From: Mycobacterium kansasii ATCC 12478
GTDB taxonomy: Bacteria; Actinomycetota; Actinomycetes; Mycobacteriales; Mycobacteriaceae
Reading direction: 5' to 3'
DNA length: 64,000 bases
Assembly: GCF_000157895.3 (NCBI RefSeq)
Contig: NC_022663.1
Span: 2,790,001 to 2,854,000, forward strand
Below are positions 17,666-25,893 of this stretch, piece after piece. The position numbers were made by a program, and so were the translations under genes. Numbering within the stretch: position 1 is the first letter of the stretch; the number at the start of each line of letters is the position of its first letter. The notes under the pieces were generated by a model, which saw only the letters and a program-made list of their open reading frames with translations, was not told the DNA's origin and searched no databases.

Positions 17666-18828
17666 GCTGCCATCCGGCTTTGTAACAAGCTGCGCAATTC
17701 GGCCGCGCCGTCGGTCATTCCGCATTCGGCATGCCATGCCGGCACCGCCTCGACCAGGCCGCTGTCGGTTCGGCGCAGTATGGCGATCTCAGACAGCCGG
17801 CGTCGACCCGCCTGATCGCGCGTGACGTGCAGCAGCACCTGGACCGCCGCGGCGAGCTGGCTATGCAACGCCGCACGGTCCAGGCCGCCGAGCGCGCCCA
17901 ACGCCTCCAACCGGACGGGAACCTCGCCGGGGTTGTTGGCATGCAGGGTGCCTGCGCCTCCGTCGTGGCCGGTGTTCAAGGCGGCCAGCAGGTCCACCAC
18001 CTCGGCTCCCCTGACCTCGCCGACGACGATGCGGTCGGGCCGCATCCGAAGTGCCTGCCGGACGAGTTGGCGCATCGTGACCTCACCGGCACCTTCGACG
18101 TTCGCGCATCGGGCGACGAGCTTGACCAGGTGCGGATGCCGGGGAGCCAGCTCGGCGGCGTCTTCGACACAGACGATCCGCTCGGCGCCGGAGACGGCGC
18201 CCAACATGGCAGCCAGCAGGGTTGTCTTTCCGGCGCCGGTGCCCCCGGACACCAGGAACGCCAGGCGTGCGGCGAGGATCTGGGCGACCAGATCGGCGGC
18301 CTGCGGCGCGATCGCGCCAGCGGCGGCCAGCGCCGGCAGATCCTGCGTGGTGGGCCGCAGCACCCGCAGGGACAAGCAGGTGCCCTCGACCGCCACGGGC
18401 GGCAGCACCGCGTGCAGCCGTACCGTCAACCCGGCGGCGCCGATCCCGCTCAGCTGCCCGTCCACCCATGGCTGCGCGTCGTCGAGCCGGCGACCCGCGG
18501 CCAGCGCCAGCCGTTGCGCCAATCGGCGCACCGCCGCCTCGTCGGTGAACCGAATCTCACTACGCCGCAAGCCGTTTCCATCGTCAACCCACACCGCGTC
18601 GGGCGCCGTGACCAGGACATCGGTGGTGGCGTCGGCGCATAGCAGGGGCTCGAGAATGCCGGCACCGGTCAGTTCGGTCTGCAACACCCGAATATTGGCG
18701 AGCACCTCGGTGTCACCGAGCATCCCGCCGGATTCGGCGCGGATCGCCGCGGCGACGACGTTGGGACGCAGCGGCGCGGCCTCGGTGGCCAGCCGCTCGC
18801 GCACCCTTTCGATCAGCGATCCGGTCAC
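17662..18828 (-). CDS. TadA/VirB11-like secretion ATPase (Rv3659c family)
   Basis: 388-residue hexameric secretion ATPase that would power pilus assembly or secretion at the inner membrane. Walker A GGTGAGKTT at 195-203, acidic VCVEDAAEL, RPDRIVVGEVRGAE (the Asp/Glu box region) and TLHANNPGEVPVRLE (His box). N-terminal part 1-170 is the usual PAS-like regulatory half. The GTG at 18828 overlaps the upstream stop as GTGA, so I prefer this start to the shorter one annotated in H37Rv. Four-base overlaps on both sides indicate translational coupling. Confidence 0.92.
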   Translation of the reverse strand: MTGSLIERVRERLATEAAPLRPNVVAAAIRAESGGMLGDTEVLANIRVLQTELTGAGILEPLLCADATTDVLVTAPDAVWVDDGNGLRRSEIRFTDEAAVRRLAQRLALAAGRRLDDAQPWVDGQLSGIGAAGLTVRLHAVLPPVAVEGTCLSLRVLRPTTQDLPALAAAGAIAPQAADLVAQILAARLAFLVSGGTGAGKTTLLAAMLGAVSGAERIVCVEDAAELAPRHPHLVKLVARCANVEGAGEVTMRQLVRQALRMRPDRIVVGEVRGAEVVDLLAALNTGHDGGAGTLHANNPGEVPVRLEALGALGGLDRAALHSQLAAAVQVLLHVTRDQAGRRRLSEIAILRRTDSGLVEAVPAWHAECGMTDGAAELRSLLQSRMAA

Positions 18829-19901
18829 GCGGCCCGGCCGTTCAGCCCGCCCTGTGGATGCCCCAACGCCGCCAGGACCCGCCGGGCCGCCGCGGCCAGC
18901 GTCGATCGCCGTCGCAATCGAAGGCCACCGTGTTCCAATTGCCCGGCGAGACGCGGCTGGGCTCTCATCGACGCCAGCAGGGGGACGCCGGCGATGTCGG
19001 CGACCTCCGCTGCTCGCAACCCCCCGGGTGACGGCCCGCGCACGACCAGCCCCAGGTTGGGGTTGATCGCGGTCAGCACCGGAACGATCGCGGCGGTGGC
19101 CGCGCAGGCCCGGACATCGCTGGGGCAGACCAGGACAACGAGGTCGGCGCAGTCCAATGCGGCGTGGCTCGCGTCGGTCACCCGGCGGGGCAGGTCGCAG
19201 ACCACGGTGACTCCGCCGCGCCGGCCGGCATCGACGACCGCTTCCACCGGTGCGGCGTCCAACTCGCAACCGCGCCGGGTGCCCGAGAGCATGCTGATCC
19301 CCCGATGTCGCGGCAAGGCCTCAGATACGGCCGACCAATGCAGCCGGCCACCCTGTAAAGCCAGGTCGGGCCAGCGCACGCCGGGTGCTGATTCGCCGCC
19401 GACCAGCAGATCGATGCCGCCTCCCCACGGATCGAGGTCCACCAGCAGTGCCTGGGCAGCACTGTGGGCCAGCGCGACCGCGAACAGCGAGGCCCCGGCA
19501 CCCCCACAGCCTCCGATGACGGCGACGACTTTCCCGCGGATGCCCTCGTCGCGCGCCGATGCGGCGGCGTCGGCGAGTTCGCGGATCAGTTCGTTTTCTT
19601 GGTCGGGCATCCGCAGCACCCGCTCGGCGCCGACGGCGATGGCCACCGTCCAGGTCGCGGTGACAGGTTCGCTGCCGGTCAGCACCGAGACGTGGGCACG
19701 CCGCGGCAGGGCAATCCGGCCACACCGCTCGGCCGCCGCTTGGTCGAGCACCACTGCGGCCGCCGCGGACCAGGTCTTTCTGGTCACCGAACCGCTGTGA
19801 ACGACCCGCACACCCACGGCTGCGGCGATCCGGTCCAACTCGTCGCGCAGTTCACCGGCGGTCATCATCGCCAACACTCCGGGACCAAGGGTTTGGGTCA
19901 C
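18825..19901 (-). CDS. ssd: Ssd / CpaE-like septum-site-determining protein
   Basis: 358 residues, MinD/CpaE superfamily. N-terminal receiver-like half, then a deviant Walker A GGCGGAGAS near 129-137 followed by LLVDLDPWGGGIDLLVGG (Walker A'/switch region) and VVCDLPRRV. In M. tuberculosis Rv3660c (Ssd) overproduction blocks septation and induces a dormancy-like response. Position at the head of a Tad-like operon fits a CpaE/TadZ role in placing the machine. The GTG start is preceded by a purine-rich GGTAGGGGA. The lysine usual in Walker A is absent, as in other Ssd proteins. Confidence 0.9.
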   Translation of the reverse strand: MTQTLGPGVLAMMTAGELRDELDRIAAAVGVRVVHSGSVTRKTWSAAAAVVLDQAAAERCGRIALPRRAHVSVLTGSEPVTATWTVAIAVGAERVLRMPDQENELIRELADAAASARDEGIRGKVVAVIGGCGGAGASLFAVALAHSAAQALLVDLDPWGGGIDLLVGGESAPGVRWPDLALQGGRLHWSAVSEALPRHRGISMLSGTRRGCELDAAPVEAVVDAGRRGGVTVVCDLPRRVTDASHAALDCADLVVLVCPSDVRACAATAAIVPVLTAINPNLGLVVRGPSPGGLRAAEVADIAGVPLLASMRAQPRLAGQLEHGGLRLRRRSTLAAAARRVLAALGHPQGGLNGRAA

Positions 19902-20107
19902 TCCCCTACCCTGCGGGGCCGCCGGTGTTGGACACCAGTCCCACAGTGCAATCTGTGGATAGAGACGCAGCTGTGCAAAATTACCGTGGCCGCCGGCTCA
20001 CGCATCGAACTCGGAGGACTCGGAGGACTCGGATGGCCAGGCTTCGCGAAGATCTCCGCAACGTGTAGCGAGCCGGGCTCAACGCTGCGTTAGGTAGATT
20101 TTCCCCA

Positions 20108-20205
20108 GAAAAGGGACGACCCCCGCCAGGGGGGGAGGAGGCGGAGGTCGTCGTGCTTCAGCCCCGGGGGGTCGGGCTGATGCACCCTCGGCTCTAGGCC
20201 GAGTA
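20108..20205 (-). ncRNA. 6C small RNA (B11-type)
   Basis: On the minus strand a TATAGT -10 box (20212-20217) leads into three hairpins: CTCGGC/GCCGAG at 20188-20204, a stem with a CCCCCC loop at 20160-20178, and a 13-bp stem with one mismatch (20115-20127 with 20140-20152) whose loop is also a C run, followed by TTTT. Two C6-type loops plus an intrinsic terminator define the 6C RNA family of Actinobacteria, and H37Rv has B11 (6C) between Rv3660c and Rv3661, as here. Known to regulate DNA replication and secretion genes through its C-rich loops. Confidence 0.88.
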
Positions 20206-20211
20206 ATGCTT

Positions 20212-20217
20212 ACTATA
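20212..20217 (-). promoter_or_regulatory. -10 element of the 6C RNA promoter
   Basis: TATAGT on the minus strand, a near-consensus SigA -10 hexamer, six to seven bases before the inferred RNA start at about 20205. The upstream region lacks an obvious -35, which is usual for mycobacterial promoters. Start site inferred. Confidence 0.7.
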
Positions 20218-20371
20218 CACATGCCAGATGGCATTCACGCAAGTAATTGCACAAGCGAAAAAATACGGCCTGAGCCGTGTAAACGTGGCGGCCAAAGTGA
20301 CAACACTTGTGGTCATTGAGCCCTTCCGACACAAGATCACGGCGTGCCGGGCGCCAACCTATGCTTGATTG

Positions 20372-21229
20372 GTGACCGTCCCCGACCCGGCTGCCCACCA
20401 GCAAACCTCACCCCGGTCAGCCGGCGCGCCGCCCCCACAGGTACGCACCGCCGCTTTTTTCGACCTGGACAAGACCATCATCGCAAAGTCCAGCACACTG
20501 GCGTTCAGCAAACCCTTCTTCGCGCAGGGGCTGCTGAACCGCCGTGCCGTGCTCAAGTCCAGCTATGCGCAGTTCATCTTCCTGCTCTCCGGCGCCGACC
20601 ACGACCAGATGGACCGGATGCGTGTCCACATGACCAACATGTGCACCGGTTGGGACGTGGAACAGGTGAAGTCGATCGTCAACGAGACGCTGCACGACAT
20701 CGTCACTCCCCTGGTCTTCGCCGAAGCCGCCGACCTCATCGCCGCCCACAAGCTGTGCGGCCGTGACGTCGTGGTGGTCTCCGCCTCGGGTGAGGAGATC
20801 GTGGCGCCGATCGCCCGCGCGCTGGGTGCCACTCACGCGATGGCCACCCGGATGGTGGTGGTAGACGGTAAGTACACCGGTGAGGTCGCGTTCTACTGCT
20901 ACGGCGAGGGCAAGGTGCAGGCGATCCGCGAGTTGGCCTCCCGCGAGGGCTACCCGCTGGAACACTGCTACGCCTACTCCGACTCGATCACCGACCTGCC
21001 GATGCTCGAGGCCGTGGGCCACCCCTCGGTGGTCAACCCCGATCGCGGCTTACGAAGACTAGCCATCGAGCGCGGTTGGCAGGTGTTGTCATTCTCCCGG
21101 CCGGTCTCCCTGCGCGACCGGATCCCGGCACCGTCGGGCGCGGCGATCGCCACCACTGCCGCGGTGGGAGTCAGTGCGCTGGCCGCGGGAGCAGTCAGCT
21201 ACGCGCTGCTGCGCCGCTTCGCTTTGTAA
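20372..21229 (+). CDS. HAD-family SerB-like phosphatase with C-terminal membrane anchor (Rv3661)
   Basis: 285 residues from GTG 20372 (VTVPDPAAHQQTSP). HAD motif I AAFFDLDKTII near 29-39 with both aspartates, motif II VVVSASGEE, motif III/IV YAYSDSITDLPMLEAVG with GDSxxD-like acidic residues. The last ~25 residues are hydrophobic (TTAAVGVSALAAGAVSYALL), a likely membrane anchor. Family members act on phosphoserine-like or phospholipid-headgroup substrates; the substrate here is unknown. The gene sits between two conserved small RNAs, as in other mycobacteria. Confidence 0.88.
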   Translation: MTVPDPAAHQQTSPRSAGAPPPQVRTAAFFDLDKTIIAKSSTLAFSKPFFAQGLLNRRAVLKSSYAQFIFLLSGADHDQMDRMRVHMTNMCTGWDVEQVKSIVNETLHDIVTPLVFAEAADLIAAHKLCGRDVVVVSASGEEIVAPIARALGATHAMATRMVVVDGKYTGEVAFYCYGEGKVQAIRELASREGYPLEHCYAYSDSITDLPMLEAVGHPSVVNPDRGLRRLAIERGWQVLSFSRPVSLRDRIPAPSGAAIATTAAVGVSALAAGAVSYALLRRFAL

Positions 21230-21372
21230 CCGCTCGCACCCCCGCGACGATGCGGCACTGGTGTCCCAGTTTCACCAATCGTCTCGGTAGCAAACGCCTT
21301 GGGCCACAATCAAAGGTTGTCACGGAATTTTCACGCAATTAGGCCTTGCTGTGGTCAGGGTCTAGTAGTACA

Positions 21373-21685
21373 AATGGAGTCACGGAAGCCCGGTGAGGCC
21401 AAGGTCGATCCGGAAGAGAAGGTTCGTTCTCCCGACCCGGGCGCCCAGCACGGTTCCCGGCACCCACGCGGAGTCATAGCCGCGATAATGGCAGAAGTGT
21501 TGCGGGCCTGCGTAATTGCGAAGTGCAGATGGTAGCGACGGTCCTTTGGGTGGGGCTGCAGCCGGAAGTGTCGCAAAAGCGCCGAGGCCAACCCACGCAG
21601 CCCCGAAATGCACGCTTGGTAACCGAGAACCGTGTTGGCGGGCGGCGATTCGAATCCTTCGGTCGCCGCCCGCTTCGCATTTCTG
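21373..21685 (+). ncRNA. Ms1 / MTS2823-type RNA polymerase-binding RNA
   Basis: About 313 bases with no sensible ORF between the Rv3661-like and Rv3662c-like genes, the position of MTS2823 (Ms1) in H37Rv. A TAGTAGT -10-like box lies at 21363-21369. The 3' end is an 11-bp perfect stem (21638-21648 with 21663-21673) followed by TTCGCATTT. In mycobacteria Ms1 binds core RNA polymerase and accumulates in stationary phase. Identity rests on position, size and terminator; ends are approximate. Confidence 0.8.
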
Positions 21686-21714
21686 CGAACAATTTGCTTT
21701 TGTAGTTCCGCCAG

Positions 21715-22473
21715 CTATCTGCGTGGCAATGCGTCGGCGATCGATAGTGCCTCTTGCGCCCCAGCCGTCAGCGCCCGGCAACACAGCACGAGCCAGGCCG
21801 CCACACCGTCGGGCGTGCCCTCGGCAAATCTCCGCGCGGTGTCACGGTAGCGCGCGGGTTGCCGCATCCAACTCACCTCCGGCACCCCGAGTCCGTGCGG
21901 GTCCAGGCCCGTAGCGATCGTCACCAGCCGCGACACCGCGCGCGCCACCACGCCATCGGCATGGCCAAAGGGCTTGAGCGTCAACAGTTCTCCATGCGCG
22001 ACCGAGGCGACCACCGGCGCCGACGCCCGCGTGGGCCGAGTCATCACGTCTGCGAGCAACTCCAGGCGAGGCCCGATCGCGGAGTCGGCCCGTGGACGGC
22101 CCAACATGTCGTCGTCGACCAGGCCGGCGGCCGCCAATGTGTGCAGGCGGGCCAGTGCCTGCAGCGGCGCCTTCTGCCACACAACGACCAGCTGGCCGCC
22201 GCCGCCCTCCAGCGCCTGCGCCACCCGCAGCGCTCCCCCGAACACGGGATCGCCGGCCGTACCGGCCTCGGCCAGGTCGTCCAACCGCGCCGGACTCCCG
22301 TCGAGCACCGCGGAAGCCCGCGCCGCCCGCAGCGCCGCCTCCGCGGCGGTCACCGGCCACCCCCGAAGGTTGGCCCGGTGCCGGTGGGCACGGCCCAGCG
22401 CCGCGCGGGCACGGTCGCTGGCGTCGGTGACGCCGGGCAACTCCATCAACGCAGCCAGCGGGTCGCCCGTCAC
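21715..22473 (-). CDS. Conserved protein, Rv3662c-like (252 aa)
   Basis: Starts at GTG 22473 (VTGDPLAALMELPGVTDASDRARAALG). Helical, Ala-rich, with no signal or membrane segment. The HRHRANLRGWPVTAAEAALRAARASAVLDGS part loosely resembles the N-terminal region of Fic-domain proteins, but the catalytic HxFx(D/E)GN motif is absent, so I assign no activity. It lies 11 bases after the dppD stop on the same strand and may be the last gene of the dpp operon. Confidence 0.8.
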   Translation of the reverse strand: MTGDPLAALMELPGVTDASDRARAALGRAHRHRANLRGWPVTAAEAALRAARASAVLDGSPARLDDLAEAGTAGDPVFGGALRVAQALEGGGGQLVVVWQKAPLQALARLHTLAAAGLVDDDMLGRPRADSAIGPRLELLADVMTRPTRASAPVVASVAHGELLTLKPFGHADGVVARAVSRLVTIATGLDPHGLGVPEVSWMRQPARYRDTARRFAEGTPDGVAAWLVLCCRALTAGAQEALSIADALPRR

Positions 22474-22484
22474 AGGTTCCCAAC

Positions 22485-24113
22485 CTAACGGGACGCCGCC
22501 CCGGCCCCGGGAATGGCCTCCAACAACTGCCGGGTGTATTCGTGGCGTGGCCGGGCGAAGACCTCTTCGGTGGTGGCGTGCTCGACCGCCCGGCCGGCGC
22601 GCATCACCAGCACGTCGTCGGAGATTTGCCGGATGACGGCCAGATCGTGGCTGATGAACAGGTAGGTCAAGCCCAGGTCAGCTTGCAGCTGAGCCAGCAG
22701 ATCCAGGATCTGGGCCTGTACCAGCACGTCGAGTGCCGAGACCGCCTCGTCGCACACCAGCACCTCGGGCCGCAGGGCTAACGCCCGGGCGATCGCGACC
22801 CGTTGGCGCTGACCACCCGACAGCTCACGTGGCAGCCGGTCCAGTAGCGACGACGGCAGTGCCACCTGGTCGACCAACTCGCGCACCGCCTGCCGGCGGC
22901 TGCTGCGGTCCCCGACCCGATGGATGCGCAACGGTTCCTCGATGCTGCGAAACACCGAATACCGGGGATCCAGGCTGCTGTAGGGGTTCTGGAACACCGG
23001 CTGCACCCGCCGGCGAAATGCGAACGCGCGGGCCCGGTCCAGCCCGTCGATGTCCGCGCCGTCGAAAACCACGGTGCCCGACGTCGGCTGCAGCAGACCG
23101 AGCACCATGCGCGCCAGGGTGGATTTGCCGGATCCGGATTCGCCGACGACTGCCAACGTGCTTCCCCGCCGCAGCCGAAACGACACCGAGTCGACGGCAC
23201 GGAACTCCGCCCGCCGCCAGGGCACGCCCCGCACCTGGGGGTAGGTCTTGGTCAGCTCCGAGACGACGACAATGTCATCGTCTTGTCCGGGCGGCCGCAG
23301 CTGCGGCCGGTTCGGTGCCGGCCGTCGCGCCGTCAGCGACGGAGCGGCGGCCACCAGCCGCCTGGTGTACTCGTGCTGCGGGTCACGCAGCAGCTCTTGT
23401 GCTGCACCGGATTCCGCCACCACGCCGCGGTTGACGACCACCACGGACTCGGCCCGCTCGGCCGCCAGCGCCAGATCGTGAGTGATCAGCAGCAATGCGG
23501 TGCCCAGTTCGTCGGTGAGGTGCTGCAGATGGTCGAGGACCTGACGCTGCACGGTCACGTCGAGCGCCGACGTCGGCTCGTCGGCGATCAGCAGCCGCGG
23601 TCGCCCCGCCAGCCCGATGGCGATCAATGCCCGCTGGCACATGCCGCCGGACAACTGGTGCGGATAGCGGTGAGCTTGCCTGCCCGGATCCGGCATGCCG
23701 GCCTCGCCGAGCAGCTCCACCGCCCGCCGTCGTACGTCGCGGCCGGAGGTGTTGGCGCGCAACGCCTCCCGCACCTGGAAGCCGACCCTCCAGACCGGGT
23801 TGAGATTGGTCATCGGGTCCTGGGGCACATAGCCGATCTCCCGTCCGCGGATGCTCCGCATGAGCCGCCGGTCGGACGACGTGAGGTCGCGCCCGTCGAA
23901 GACGATGCGGCCGGCGATGATTCGCCCACCGGGAGCCAGCAGCCCCAGGATTGCCGCGGCCACAGTGGACTTGCCCGATCCCGATTCGCCTACCACCGCC
24001 ACGGTTTGACCGCGAAGGACCGTCAAGTCGATGCCGCGCAGCACCGGCTCGTCCGCGCCGAACCTGACCTCCAAGCCCTCGACCGACAGCAACGGCGGCG
24101 CACCGGCGCTCAT
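22485..24113 (-). CDS. dppD: Dipeptide ABC transporter ATPase with two fused nucleotide-binding domains
   Basis: 542 residues. First domain: Walker A GESGSGKST (42-50), signature LSGGMCQRA, Walker B LLIADEPTSALD. Second domain: GESGSGKST again, LSGGQRQRVAIARALA, VLVCDEAVSALD. It fuses what are DppD and DppF in other bacteria and energises the importer. ATG 24113 overlaps the dppC stop as ATGA, so I prefer it to the ATG nine bases upstream. In M. tuberculosis the Dpp system takes up di-/tetrapeptides and participates in haem acquisition. Confidence 0.94.
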   Translation of the reverse strand: MSAGAPPLLSVEGLEVRFGADEPVLRGIDLTVLRGQTVAVVGESGSGKSTVAAAILGLLAPGGRIIAGRIVFDGRDLTSSDRRLMRSIRGREIGYVPQDPMTNLNPVWRVGFQVREALRANTSGRDVRRRAVELLGEAGMPDPGRQAHRYPHQLSGGMCQRALIAIGLAGRPRLLIADEPTSALDVTVQRQVLDHLQHLTDELGTALLLITHDLALAAERAESVVVVNRGVVAESGAAQELLRDPQHEYTRRLVAAAPSLTARRPAPNRPQLRPPGQDDDIVVVSELTKTYPQVRGVPWRRAEFRAVDSVSFRLRRGSTLAVVGESGSGKSTLARMVLGLLQPTSGTVVFDGADIDGLDRARAFAFRRRVQPVFQNPYSSLDPRYSVFRSIEEPLRIHRVGDRSSRRQAVRELVDQVALPSSLLDRLPRELSGGQRQRVAIARALALRPEVLVCDEAVSALDVLVQAQILDLLAQLQADLGLTYLFISHDLAVIRQISDDVLVMRAGRAVEHATTEEVFARPRHEYTRQLLEAIPGAGAASR

Positions 24114-24973
24114 GCCCGCCACGCTCGCGAGGCCGGGTCCAGGGCGTCCCGCAGCGCGTCACCCATCATCATGAAAGCCAGCACGGTCATCCCCAGTGCA
24201 CCGGCCGGATAGAACAGGATGGGCGAACCCGCCCGCAGCCGCATCTGCGCGACATTGATGTCGCCGCCCCACGACACCACCGACGTCGGCAACCCGACCC
24301 CGAGGTAGGACAGCGTGGCCTCGGTGACAATGAAGACGCCCAACGCGACGGTGGCCACCGCGATCACCGGACCGACGGCGTTGGGCAGCGCATGGCGCAG
24401 CAGGATCTGAAACCTGCTCAGCCCCAAGGCTTTGGCTGCGAGCACATAATCGCTGTCGCGCACCTCGAGCACCGAACCGCGGGCCACTCGCGCGATTTGG
24501 GGCCAGCCGAACAGGGCCAGGATGGCTATCACCGTCCACACCGTGCGGTGATGCATGACCTGCATGAGCACGATCGCGGCCAGCAGCAACGGCAATCCGA
24601 AGAACACATCGGTGATCCGCGAGATCACCGCGTCCAGCCAGCCGCCGTAGAAGCCGGCCAGCGCACCCAGCGCGGTGCCCACGCCGAATACCGCGAAGGT
24701 GGCGCCCAGTCCCACCATCACCGATGCCCGCGCTCCGTAGACGGTGCGCGCGTAGATGTCGTGGCCCTGCAGATCGGTGCCGAACCAGTGCGCGGCCGAG
24801 GGCGCAAGCATGCTCTGACTGGGATCGGCGTAGGTCGGGTCGGCGCCGGTGAACAAACCCGGAAACGCCGCAACGACGAGAATGAGCAGGATCAGGGCCG
24901 CGGCGACGACGAACTTCGGCCGCCGGCGCAGCCGGCGCCAGCTGTCGAGCCAAAACTGGCCGGGCTCAGCCAT
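24110..24973 (-). CDS. dppC: Dipeptide ABC transporter permease
   Basis: 287 residues, inner-membrane permease. N-terminal WRRLRRRPKFVVAAALILLILVVAAFPGLF anchors the protein; the periplasmic loop has TDLQGHDIYARTVYGARASVMVG, and the EAA loop region reads AAKALGLSRFQILLRHALPNA. These are standard features of DppC/OppC proteins. ATG 24973 overlaps dppB by eight bases. Works as a heterodimer with DppB on the DppD ATPase. Confidence 0.94.
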   Translation of the reverse strand: MAEPGQFWLDSWRRLRRRPKFVVAAALILLILVVAAFPGLFTGADPTYADPSQSMLAPSAAHWFGTDLQGHDIYARTVYGARASVMVGLGATFAVFGVGTALGALAGFYGGWLDAVISRITDVFFGLPLLLAAIVLMQVMHHRTVWTVIAILALFGWPQIARVARGSVLEVRDSDYVLAAKALGLSRFQILLRHALPNAVGPVIAVATVALGVFIVTEATLSYLGVGLPTSVVSWGGDINVAQMRLRAGSPILFYPAGALGMTVLAFMMMGDALRDALDPASRAWRA

Positions 24974-25892
24974 ATCGGATCCGCGGGTCCAGTGCGGCGT
25001 ACAGCAGGTCGACCGCCAGATTGGTGATCAGATAGACGACCACCAGCACGGTCACGATCGACACCACCGTGGGTGCTTCCTGTCGGGTGACCGCCTGATA
25101 CAGCACGCCGCCGACGCCGTGGATGTTGAAGATGCCTTCGGTCACAATGGCTCCGCCCATCAGCGCACCCAGGTCCGCGCCGAGGAACGTCACCACCGGG
25201 ATCAGCGAGTTGCGCAGGATGTGCACCGCCACCACCCGTGGCCGCGACAACCCCTTGGCGGTGGCGGTGCGAACGTAATCGGCGTCGGCGTTGGCGGCCA
25301 CCGCCGAACGGGTCAGCCGCACCACATAGGCGAAAGACACCGCCCCCAACACGATCCCGGGCAACAACAGCCGGCCGAAGGTCGCCCGCCCCCCTACCGT
25401 CACCGGCGCCAGCCCCAGCTTCACGCCGAACAGGAACTGCGCCAGAAAACCGAGCACGAATATCGGGACCGCGATGATGATCAGCCCGGTGATCAGCACC
25501 GAGGCGTCGAACAGCCCGCCTTGGCGCAGACCCGCGATCACGCCGAAGCCGATACCCAGCACCGCCTCCACCACCAGTGCGATCAACGCCAATCTGATGG
25601 TTACCGGAAAAGCATGCGCCAGAACGGAACTGACCGGAAGACCGGAATAGGCGCGGCCCAAATCGCCATGCAGCAGACCGCCCAGGTAGCGCAGGTACTG
25701 CACCAGGAACGGATCGTCGAGGTGATAGCGGGCGCGCAGCTGCGCGGCCACGGCGGGAGTCAATGGCCGGTCACCGGCCATCGCGGCCAACGGGTCACCC
25801 GGCAGCAGGAACACCATGGCGTAGATCAGCAGCGTCGCGCCGAGGAACACCGGCACCATCGCCGCGATCCGCCGCACCAGGTACCAACCCAT
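24966..25892 (-). CDS. dppB: Dipeptide ABC transporter permease
   Basis: 308 residues, the H37Rv length. MGWYLVRRIAAMVPVFLGATLLIYAMVFLLPGDP is the typical DppB head, and TATAKGLSRPRVVAVHILRNSLIPVVTF the EAA loop that docks on the ATPase. Six hydrophobic segments fit the family. ATG 25892 lies one base after the dppA stop, giving a compact operon dppA-B-C-D. The upstream in-frame extension overlaps dppA and is rejected. Confidence 0.94.
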   Translation of the reverse strand: MGWYLVRRIAAMVPVFLGATLLIYAMVFLLPGDPLAAMAGDRPLTPAVAAQLRARYHLDDPFLVQYLRYLGGLLHGDLGRAYSGLPVSSVLAHAFPVTIRLALIALVVEAVLGIGFGVIAGLRQGGLFDASVLITGLIIIAVPIFVLGFLAQFLFGVKLGLAPVTVGGRATFGRLLLPGIVLGAVSFAYVVRLTRSAVAANADADYVRTATAKGLSRPRVVAVHILRNSLIPVVTFLGADLGALMGGAIVTEGIFNIHGVGGVLYQAVTRQEAPTVVSIVTVLVVVYLITNLAVDLLYAALDPRIRYG

Positions 25893-25893
25893 T

